Positions 1 to 5,154 of a stretch of DNA of 5,154 bases are shown here, in pieces. Each line of letters begins with the position of its first letter. The first letter of the stretch is position 1. Source of the stretch: Acidimicrobiaceae bacterium. GTDB taxonomy: Bacteria; Actinomycetota; Acidimicrobiia; Acidimicrobiales; RAAP-2. The DNA lies in NCBI GenBank assembly GCA_003157945.1, contig PMFY01000325.1, forward strand, positions 1 through 5,154. The letters run 5' to 3'. The position numbers were made by a program, and so were the translations under genes. The notes below the pieces were generated by a model. It had not been told where the DNA came from. It worked only from the letters and a program-made list of their open reading frames with translations, and did no database searches.

Positions 1-1
1 G

Positions 2-1510
2 ACCACCTGGTCGGCGTCCGTTCCGATCCCCGCCGGTGGCGGGACCTACTCCGTCCAGGCGTCGGCGACCGGCACCGACGGACTGGCCGACCTCACCCCC
101 TATTCCTCGGTCCCGAGCACGTCCCGGACGAACTTCACCGTCGGCTACCTCGCCACGTCCCCGCACCTGGCGACCACCGGGGGTGCCCACTGGGTGACGC
201 CGGGATCCTCCGTCGGGGTCACCGGCTCCGGCTTCGATCCCGGGGAGGCGATCGCCGTCAGCATCGGTGGGAGCCCCGCGCTCACGGCGACCGCCGGGCC
301 GAAGGGTGCGTTCAGCGGAACCGTCACCGTGCCGACCACCGACCTCTTCGGCGTCACCGCCCTGACCGCCACCGGGGCGACGTCCGGGAAGTCGACGACC
401 GCGGTCGTCGACGTCTCGAACCAGTGGCCGTCCTCGGGCGCCGGCAGCCTGCACACCGGCTACGAGTCGAACGACGAGACATGGGACCTCCACATCGTGG
501 GGAACCACGCCAAGTTCCTGACCCAGGCGTGGAGCTTTCCGACCGGTGCGTCCATCAGCGCCCAACCCACGGTCGTGGACGACGTCGCCTATGTGGGCAA
601 CAGCGCCGGGACGGTGACCGCGCTGGACGTCCAGAACAGCGAACCCCTCTGGACCTTCGCGGCCGGAAGCCCGGTCGACTCGACGGTGGCCGTGACGGAC
701 GGCCTCGTGGTGTTCGGCACGACCTCCGGCTCCATCGACGCCATCTCCCAGTCGTCCGGCGTGCTGGTCTGGCGCACCGCGGCGTCGAGCGGTGTGGAGT
801 CGTCGCCCTCGGTCGCCGACGGAACGATCTTCGTCGGCTCCGACAACGGCACGGTCTACGCCCTCGACCAGGCGACCGGCGTCGTCGACTGGCAGGCCAG
901 GATGGCCGGTGCGGTGGCCGGCTCACCGACGGTCGACCCGGCGGCCGGCCTGGTCGTCGTAGGGGACTCGAGCGGCGCCATCAGCGCCCTCCACCAGGCC
1001 GACGGGTCGTCGGCCTGGTCGGTCGCCACGGGTGGCGCGGTCACGGCGACTCCCACCATCGTCAACGGGCTCGTCTACGTGGGGTCGCAGACCGGCACGG
1101 TCTTCGCCCTGCACGAGGCCACCGGTGCGCAGGCGTGGACCTACGCCACCGGGGGCGCCGTGTCGGCCGCGGGGGCCTACTGGGCCTCGACCAATGACGG
1201 GCCCCCGGCCTACGTGGTGGGCAACGCCAATGGTGACCTGGACTTCCTCGCGGTCGCCACCGGCAAGCTCGACCGCCTCATCAATCAGGGGGATTCGCCG
1301 GTCACCGGCGTGACCTGCGCCGACGACTGGGCGGTGGCGAGCCTGGCCGACGGCCTCGTGTTCAGCGACAAGTTCGGCGGGGAGATCACCTGGGCCTACC
1401 AGGGCACGGCACCGTCGTCACCGGTCACCCTCCAGGACGGGGTCTCGTACCTGGCCGGCCAGGACGGAGCCGTCCGTGCCTTCACCGTTCCGGGGGTCCA
1501 GATCCCGTGA
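2..1510 (+). CDS. Secreted-type Ig-like / PQQ-like beta-propeller repeat protein, 5'-truncated
   Basis: The frame is open from nt 2 to the TGA at 1508-1510 (502 residues), so the real start lies upstream; the GTG at 194 is internal because domain-like sequence continues before it. Residues 1-47 look like the end of one Ig-like module. Residues about 55-138 form a second one, with the GSGFDPGE signature common in actinobacterial extracellular repeat proteins. A linker with HTGY-(S/N)-x-E (about 151-156) resembles the usual lead-in to PQQ-type propellers. Then come repeats of the type VYVGSxxGTVxALDxxTGxxxW. The repeat-ending Trp falls at residues 176, 217, 257, 297, 339, 379 and 464, with Leu423 at a degenerate position, which gives eight units of about 40 residues. 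Such propellers are usually binding or scaffold domains; I see no dehydrogenase active-site signature. No membrane anchor or sorting signal follows; the protein ends TVPGVQIP. Any signal peptide would lie outside the window. Ligand and role are unknown. Confidence 0.88.
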   Translation, partial: TTWSASVPIPAGGGTYSVQASATGTDGLADLTPYSSVPSTSRTNFTVGYLATSPHLATTGGAHWVTPGSSVGVTGSGFDPGEAIAVSIGGSPALTATAGPKGAFSGTVTVPTTDLFGVTALTATGATSGKSTTAVVDVSNQWPSSGAGSLHTGYESNDETWDLHIVGNHAKFLTQAWSFPTGASISAQPTVVDDVAYVGNSAGTVTALDVQNSEPLWTFAAGSPVDSTVAVTDGLVVFGTTSGSIDAISQSSGVLVWRTAASSGVESSPSVADGTIFVGSDNGTVYALDQATGVVDWQARMAGAVAGSPTVDPAAGLVVVGDSSGAISALHQADGSSAWSVATGGAVTATPTIVNGLVYVGSQTGTVFALHEATGAQAWTYATGGAVSAAGAYWASTNDGPPAYVVGNANGDLDFLAVATGKLDRLINQGDSPVTGVTCADDWAVASLADGLVFSDKFGGEITWAYQGTAPSSPVTLQDGVSYLAGQDGAVRAFTVPGVQIP

Positions 1511-1514
1511 CGGC

Positions 1515-1559
1515 GACCCCGGTGGGTCCTCGCCGGCACCGCTCGACGGTGGGCCGGTG
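1515..1559. terminator. Tandem hairpins between convergent genes, candidate bidirectional terminator
   Basis: The 52-bp gap between the convergent stop codons (1510 and 1563) holds two inverted repeats. The first is GACCC (1515-1519), a 4-nt loop and GGGTC (1524-1528). The second is CCGGCACCG (1533-1541), loop CTCGA, then CGGTG (1547-1551), a GG bulge and CCGG (1554-1557); it can be lengthened by a C-G pair and a G-U pair to 1531-1559. Neither has a T tract on either strand, so this is not a classic intrinsic terminator. U-less hairpins at gene ends are common in high-GC actinobacteria, and the position suits termination in both directions. The structures were found by eye, without energy calculation. 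Confidence 0.45.
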
Positions 1560-1562
1560 CGA

Positions 1563-2519
1563 TCAGACCTCGGGGACCGCCAGGTGTGACCGCCGGGGTC
1601 GCACGAGGTTGGACCAGCCCCGGATCACGGGATGGGGGTGCTGGGCGTGCAACCGGTCGAGAGCCGACTGCATGGCCCCCGTGATCTCGTCGTAGCACGC
1701 GTTCACGATCTCCTCGTCGTCGGCCGACTCCGGCCCGTAGGCGCTCCAGTCGAGCGGCGGCAGGAATTCGACGGTGATCGACGAAGGCATCGGGAGGGGT
1801 GGCGTGAGGACGGTGGTGAGGCCGTAGGGCGCGAGGAAGATGGGAAAGACCTGGATCCGGAGGCGATGCAGGCCCAGCATCCGGGCCAGTCGCTCACCGC
1901 GTGACACGACCACGATGGCGTCGTGCGACCCGTGCGTCACCACCGGTACCACGGGTACGCCCGTCCGCAGCGCCAGACGGACGAATCCCCGGTGGCCGCC
2001 GAGGTCGACCCGGTTCCGCTCGGTCCACGGACGGGACGCCTCCCGGTCGCCACCCGGGTACACGAGGAGGAGTCCGCCACCGGCCAGGCCCTGCTCGGCC
2101 GCCTGTCCGCCCGCGGGGATCGCTCCGATGCGACGGAGGAACGGGCCCACGACGGGGATGCCGAAGAGCAGGTCGTAGCCGAGCGCGTAGGCGGGCTGGT
2201 CCAGCCCACGGCGGCGGACGATCTCGATCCCCACCACCCAGGCATCAGGCATGTAGAAGAGGTTCGAATGGTTCCCGACCACCAGGCCCGGTCCGGTGGC
2301 GGGCAGGTGCTCCTGCCCCCTGACCTCGGGGGAGAAGTAGTTGACGTACCGCGTCACCACCGGGAGCTGACGTCGGATGAACTCCGCGTCCCGTTGGAAG
2401 AGCGGCTCATCACGCACGTGGCCCACGCGCTCGGACAGCCCCCCCATCAACGGCGTGAGCACCCCGCTCTCGGGCCCGCCGTCTTCGGCCACCGGCCCGT
2501 CTGTCGAGGTCCCCACCAT
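1563..2519 (-). CDS. Lysophospholipid / MGAT-like acyltransferase family protein (PlsC superfamily)
   Basis: This 318-residue protein probably transfers a fatty acyl group from acyl-CoA or acyl-ACP to a lysophospholipid or acylglycerol at the membrane. Block I is NHSNLFYMPD (residues 83-92, H84 and D92), the spaced H-x7-D version seen in bacterial MGAT-like members rather than the classic H-x4-D of PlsC. The glycerol-phosphate-binding block is YPGGDREASRPW (154-165), in place of FPEG. A GVPVVPVV strand (187-194) matches block IV. No clear membrane-spanning helix is visible; residues 1-45 are low in recognisable features. I chose ATG 2519 over the in-frame GTG at 2543 because AGGAGG sits 4 nt upstream of the ATG and would lie inside the longer version. 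The gene follows the alpha/beta hydrolase on the same strand after a 161-nt spacer, so co-transcription is possible. The exact acceptor cannot be told from sequence. Confidence 0.88.
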   Translation of the reverse strand: MVGTSTDGPVAEDGGPESGVLTPLMGGLSERVGHVRDEPLFQRDAEFIRRQLPVVTRYVNYFSPEVRGQEHLPATGPGLVVGNHSNLFYMPDAWVVGIEIVRRRGLDQPAYALGYDLLFGIPVVGPFLRRIGAIPAGGQAAEQGLAGGGLLLVYPGGDREASRPWTERNRVDLGGHRGFVRLALRTGVPVVPVVTHGSHDAIVVVSRGERLARMLGLHRLRIQVFPIFLAPYGLTTVLTPPLPMPSSITVEFLPPLDWSAYGPESADDEEIVNACYDEITGAMQSALDRLHAQHPHPVIRGWSNLVRPRRSHLAVPEV

Positions 2520-2523
2520 GGTG

Positions 2524-2529
2524 CCTCCT
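2524..2529 (-). promoter_or_regulatory. Strong Shine-Dalgarno site that sets the acyltransferase start
   Basis: Read on the minus strand, AGGAGG is followed by CACC and then ATG (2519). It is preceded by more purines (GAGAG). This full match to the anti-SD core supports ATG 2519 over GTG 2543, for which the site would be coding sequence. Confidence 0.75.
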
Positions 2530-2543
2530 CTCTCACCCCCCAC

Positions 2544-2560
2544 CGTCGCACCTGGCGACG
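2544..2560. repeat. Short inverted repeat upstream of the acyltransferase
   Basis: CGTCGC (2544-2549), spacer ACCTG and GCGACG (2555-2560) make a perfect 6-bp dyad, 25-41 nt upstream of the acyltransferase ATG. It could be an operator half-site pair or a leader hairpin. At this GC content a 6-bp dyad can also occur by chance. The rest of the 161-bp spacer contains no supportable ORF and no clear promoter hexamers. Confidence 0.3.
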
Positions 2561-2657
2561 CCCGTGGGAAGGGCTGTTCGTCCCGACATCGGCGCCCGCC
2601 GGCCTGGCGGTGGCCCTGAGGTCTCGAACGCCGACCGCCGGCCGCCGGGTCCGGGCC

Positions 2658-2676
2658 GGGGACGGGACGGGACGGG
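2658..2676 (+). repeat. GGGAC tandem repeat with four G-tracts (putative G-quadruplex)
   Basis: On the plus strand, GGGG is followed by AC-GGG three times: three tandem GGGAC units (2659-2673) plus a closing GGG. Four G-tracts of at least three, with 2-nt loops, fit the canonical G-quadruplex pattern. The run begins 4 nt beyond the hydrolase stop codon. The plus strand is the template for the flanking minus-strand genes, so their RNA would be C-rich here and any quadruplex would form in the DNA template. A role in pausing or ending hydrolase transcription is possible but untested. Confidence 0.5.
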
Positions 2677-2680
2677 CCGC

Positions 2681-4018
2681 TCAGCCCGCCTCGGGCAGCC
2701 TCAGGCGCTCACTTCCGGTCGCCGACAGCGAGTCCTCGAGGAAGGTGGCGACCTGCCGTGACCACAGGTAGCCGATGTGCGACCCCCAGTACCAGCTGAT
2801 CGGTGGCCGCTCCCAGTGCTCCCACAGCCGGCGGGCGTGCTCGGGATTGGCGAGGCGGTCGCCCCGCCCCGCGAAGATGAAGCGGCCGCCGCGGGGCACC
2901 TTGGGGGTGAAGCCCAGGGGCGACACCGGGGCGAAGGCCGCGTCGGCCGAGCGGCCGATGATGTTGTGCTCGATGGACCGGGCCCGGACGTGGGCCGGAC
3001 TCTGCTCGTGGAACAGGGCCGGAAGGTCGATCACCGGGATGCCCGCCACGACCGAGTCGATGCCGTCCTCGATGCCCGTCAGGAGGGACGCGACGTAGGC
3101 ACCGAGGGACACGCCGTACACGCTGACCGACTCCGCCCCCTGTCCGCGGATCCACGTCAGCAGGCGACGGATGTCCCAGACGGCCTGGGAGAATCCGTGC
3201 ACGGTGTTCATCAGGTCGAACGACAGGAACGGCTCGCCGCTCACCCGGGTCACCTTGCGCCCCCCGTGCAGCGGAAGCACCACGGAGGCGACATTGAACC
3301 CGAGCCCGTGGTGGAGCCTTCCCGTCCGCAGCCCGAGGAAGTCCGTGGACGGGTAGCCCATGGCGAAGCCGTGGACACTCACGAGCCACGGCCGGGAGGT
3401 GCCGCGATCGGGATGGCGCACGATGGAGGCCAGGGCACGGCGGTTCGGCCCGTACCCCATCCAGCGCCCGGCACCAGGCTCGTCGGGGCGCGGGGAGAAC
3501 CCACTCTCGAAGGAGATCTGCTCGTACCCGAGTCCCATCGCCCATCCGTGGACCGACCGTATGTCGGCGTCGTCCAGTCGAGGGGGTGTCCGGTGGTACG
3601 ACGGGGGATCGGCGGACCAGCCGCGAGTCGCGAACAGCCGTTCCGCATCGGCCAGCTCTTCGCTGACCCGGGCGTAGTCCGCCCGTCTGGGGAACCGACT
3701 CGGGGCCATGGCGATCGCCAGGAAGGCCTCGTCCGCGGCCACGCCGAACACCAGGCCGGGGGAGTACCGGGGCGCGTCGCCCTCACCGAATCCCATGCCG
3801 TGCCGGACGGTGGCGCTCATGTACCGCAACGACCGGGGCACCGCCCGGGCCGCACGGACCAGGGCCCGTCGCTCCAGAAACCTCGTGACGGACCGGTACG
3901 GACCGACGACCCGGTCGACGAAGGACGACGACGACCCCATCCCGGGAGGTGCCGAACCAGCTGACGTGACCCGGGACGCCACTCCCGATCCGTCCGACGC
4001 GCCTGCAACCTGGGCCAC
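2681..4018 (-). CDS. Alpha/beta hydrolase with long N-terminal extension
   Basis: This is a 445-residue serine hydrolase of the alpha/beta fold, presumably an esterase, lipase or deacylase. The core begins near residue 210: WLVSVHGFAMG (211-221) gives the oxyanion-hole HG, YGVSLGAY (301-308) is the GxSxG nucleophile elbow with S304, GRGDRLANPEHA (384-395) supplies acid D387, and GSHIGYLW (412-419) supplies H414, so the triad looks complete. Residues 1-205 precede the core and match no domain I recognise; the first 35 residues are Gly/Ser/Ala-rich and probably disordered. There is no convincing signal peptide, so it is probably cytoplasmic or membrane-associated. The chosen GTG (4018) has GAGGGAGG just upstream, with 3-6 nt spacing. 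The ATG at 3940 (residue 27) lacks an evident SD but is a possible alternative. The gene leads an apparent pair with the acyltransferase and diverges from the CoA-transferase gene. The substrate is unknown. Confidence 0.88.
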   Translation of the reverse strand: MAQVAGASDGSGVASRVTSAGSAPPGMGSSSSFVDRVVGPYRSVTRFLERRALVRAARAVPRSLRYMSATVRHGMGFGEGDAPRYSPGLVFGVAADEAFLAIAMAPSRFPRRADYARVSEELADAERLFATRGWSADPPSYHRTPPRLDDADIRSVHGWAMGLGYEQISFESGFSPRPDEPGAGRWMGYGPNRRALASIVRHPDRGTSRPWLVSVHGFAMGYPSTDFLGLRTGRLHHGLGFNVASVVLPLHGGRKVTRVSGEPFLSFDLMNTVHGFSQAVWDIRRLLTWIRGQGAESVSVYGVSLGAYVASLLTGIEDGIDSVVAGIPVIDLPALFHEQSPAHVRARSIEHNIIGRSADAAFAPVSPLGFTPKVPRGGRFIFAGRGDRLANPEHARRLWEHWERPPISWYWGSHIGYLWSRQVATFLEDSLSATGSERLRLPEAG

Positions 4019-4269
4019 GGTCCTCCCTCAGCACCTCGGTCGGATGGATCGACCAGCTGACCGAGCAGTCGCATGGTACTGCGCACGCCGGTGCCGGCGG
4101 AATCCGGTGGGAACGGTCGCGTCGGTGTGGCGTGATGACGTCGTCGGCCCATCTGAGGACCAAGTCCCCTACAGGGACCGTCGGGCCCACCCCACTATGG
4201 AGGCAGGCCACGGGCCGGCTCGATCGACGAGCCGGTCGCGACGGTGGTCGGGACAGGGGGACAGCGGAA
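4019..4269. promoter_or_regulatory. Divergent intergenic region between the hydrolase and CoA-transferase genes
   Basis: These 251 bp separate two divergent starts, so promoters for both directions must lie here or inside the neighbouring genes. I see no convincing -35/-10 pair. A weak minus-strand -10-like hexamer, TACCAT, occurs at 4078-4073 without a good -35. Small dyads are present: GGTCG-N7-CGACC (4038-4054), close upstream of the hydrolase; GTCCC-N5-GGGAC (4164-4178); and the stronger one at 4215-4235. In-frame ATG/GTG codons at 4132-4137 could extend the CoA-transferase by about 45 residues, but that stretch does not look like the family N-terminus. No small gene is supportable here. 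Confidence 0.5.
4215..4235. promoter_or_regulatory. Perfect 8-bp inverted repeat, candidate operator
   Basis: CCGGCTCG (4215-4222), spacer ATCGA and CGAGCCGG (4228-4235) form a perfect 21-bp dyad ending 34 nt before the CoA-transferase ATG. Its size and position suit a dimeric repressor such as a TetR- or GntR-type protein, or a leader hairpin. No regulator gene is in the window to pair it with. Confidence 0.4.
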
Positions 4270-5154
4270 ATGGCTGCAACGGACGACGGTGCCGGGTCGG
4301 ATCCTGTCCTCGGTGGATTTCCCGCCTTCGGGGCCCTGCAGGGGCTGACGGTCATCGACACGGGGACCGTCGTCGCCGCGCCGTTCGCCTGCGAACTGGC
4401 GGCGGAGGCCGGAGCGCAGGTGATCCGGGTGTCCCTGCCGGACCCCGACATCCTCGAGCTGTCGCCGTTCCGGCTGCAGAACGGCGACGAGTCGGTGTCG
4501 ACCTGGTGGGCCCAGGAAAACCGCAACAAGCTGGACATCGTGCTCGACCTGACCAGGCCGGAGGCCAAGGAGATCCTGGGAGGACTGCTGGCGAAGGCCG
4601 ACATCTGGATCGAGTCGTCACGGCCCGGGACCTACGCCGATCACCTCGGGCTCACGGACGAGTGGGCCCTCGGCGTCAATCCCCGGCTCGTCGTGGTGCA
4701 CGTCTCCGGTTTCGGACAGGACGGCGATCCGGACACCTACCGACGGGCGTCCTACGACGTCATCGGCCAGGCGTTCAGCGGATCGATGAGCATGAACGGC
4801 GAGCCCGACGGGGCGCCGATGAAGTCGAACCCCTTCGCCAACGACTACGTGACCGCGCTGTTCGCCCTGTGGTCGGCCCTGGCGGCCTACATCTCCGTCC
4901 AGCGGACGGGCCGTGGCCAGGTGGTCGACGTGGCCCAGTACGAATGCCAGTTCAAGCTCCTGGCCTGTGGGCTGATGGACTTCCTCATGCTGGGCCAGGA
5001 GCATCCGCGGACCGGCAACAGTGATCCTTCGGGACTGCAGCCCTACGGCATCTACCCCACCCGCGAGGGATACCTCAGCATCGGGGCGATCGGCGGTCCG
5101 TTCCTCCGCCTGAAAGCGGTCGTTCCGGGGCTCGATCAGGACAAGCTCCGGACC
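4270..5154 (+). CDS. Family III CoA-transferase (CaiB/BaiF type), 3'-truncated
   Basis: Family III enzymes move CoA between carboxylic acids (formyl-CoA/oxalate, carnitine, bile acid and other acyl-CoAs) in the cytoplasm, through an aspartyl-CoA thioester intermediate. The 295 residues seen carry the family landmarks in order: LQGLTVIDTGTVVAAPFA (23-40); ENRNKLDIVLDL (83-94), the usual NRNK-x-(S/D)-I-x-LDL block; ADIWIESSRPG (110-120); VVVHVSGFGQDG (141-152); ASYDVIGQAFSG (160-171) followed by NG; NDYVTALFALW (191-201), with D192 aligning by eye to the catalytic Asp (D169 in E. coli CaiB); and TGRGQVVDVAQYE (213-225). The ASYDVIGQAFSG, NG and PYGIYPTREGYLSIG (258-272) stretches recall CaiB more than formyl-CoA transferase, but the substrate cannot be assigned. 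Full members are about 400 residues, so roughly a quarter is missing beyond the window. ATG 4270 has an imperfect G-rich SD (AGGGGGA at 4255-4261, 8 nt away) and fits the usual short leader before the LxGLxV strand. Confidence 0.92.
   Translation, partial: MAATDDGAGSDPVLGGFPAFGALQGLTVIDTGTVVAAPFACELAAEAGAQVIRVSLPDPDILELSPFRLQNGDESVSTWWAQENRNKLDIVLDLTRPEAKEILGGLLAKADIWIESSRPGTYADHLGLTDEWALGVNPRLVVVHVSGFGQDGDPDTYRRASYDVIGQAFSGSMSMNGEPDGAPMKSNPFANDYVTALFALWSALAAYISVQRTGRGQVVDVAQYECQFKLLACGLMDFLMLGQEHPRTGNSDPSGLQPYGIYPTREGYLSIGAIGGPFLRLKAVVPGLDQDKLRT

Noticed and set aside
2520..2543. Extended GTG start for the acyltransferase at 2543
   Set aside because: The eight extra codons encode the AGGAGG ribosome binding site of the ATG at 2519, so the shorter protein is more likely.
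2596..2610. CCGCC-N5-GGCGG dyad in the spacer as a terminator for the hydrolase
   Set aside because: Only five pairs, no T tract, and such matches are expected by chance in sequence this rich in G and C.
1923..2771. 282-codon plus-strand frame opposite the acyltransferase and spacer
   Set aside because: No family motif, composition of an antisense shadow, and it overlaps the well-supported acyltransferase.
2777..3964. 395-codon open frame on the plus strand opposite the hydrolase
   Set aside because: Its translation is Arg/Gly/Pro/His-rich with no recognisable motif, while the minus-strand frame carries a complete hydrolase triad. It is a typical high-GC antisense shadow.
4132..4269. Upstream in-frame GTG/ATG start for the CoA-transferase
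   Set aside because: The extra residues are Arg/Gly/Thr-rich and unlike family III N-termini, and the extension would absorb the dyad at 4215-4235.
3783..4604. 273-codon minus-strand frame covering the divergent intergenic region
   Set aside because: It overlaps the starts of both real genes and shows no motif; accepting it would remove the CoA-transferase N-terminus, which has clear family sequence.
3708..5024. 438-codon plus-strand frame spanning the hydrolase 5' end, the intergenic region and the CoA-transferase
   Set aside because: It crosses two genes with clear family motifs in other frames and itself reads as low-complexity Arg/Gly/Pro sequence.

Overview
This window looks like ordinary chromosome from a high-GC, actinobacteria-like bacterium. 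The evidence is G/C-rich throughout, strong G/C preference at third codon positions, long spurious antisense frames, GTG as well as ATG starts, and the gene families present. An environmental actinobacterium (for example Acidimicrobiia-like) would fit, but nothing here fixes the taxon.

Layout: (1) nt 2-1510, plus strand: the 3' part of a large, probably secreted protein with Ig-like repeats followed by an eight-bladed PQQ/quinoprotein-type beta-propeller. (2) nt 1511-1562: a 52-bp convergent gap holding two hairpins, a plausible two-way terminator. (3) nt 1563-2519, minus strand: a lysophospholipid/MGAT-like acyltransferase with a strong ribosome binding site. (4) nt 2520-2680: a GC-rich spacer with a short inverted repeat and a run of four G-tracts that fits a G-quadruplex pattern. 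(5) nt 2681-4018, minus strand: an alpha/beta hydrolase with a complete Ser-Asp-His triad and an unassigned N-terminal region of about 200 residues. (6) nt 4019-4269: a 251-bp divergent intergenic region with a perfect 8-bp inverted repeat near the plus-strand gene. (7) nt 4270-5154, plus strand: the first 295 residues of a family III (CaiB/BaiF-type) CoA-transferase, cut by the window end.

The hydrolase and acyltransferase point the same way and could form a two-gene unit for acyl-lipid hydrolysis and re-acylation. The divergent CoA-transferase would act on acyl-CoA thioesters, so the right-hand 3.6 kb can be read as a small lipid/acyl-CoA neighbourhood. That link is inference from adjacency. 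The propeller protein belongs to a separate, convergent transcription unit. I found no mobile element, CRISPR array, tRNA, rRNA or recognisable riboswitch, and no convincing undescribed system; the findings are modest sequence observations.
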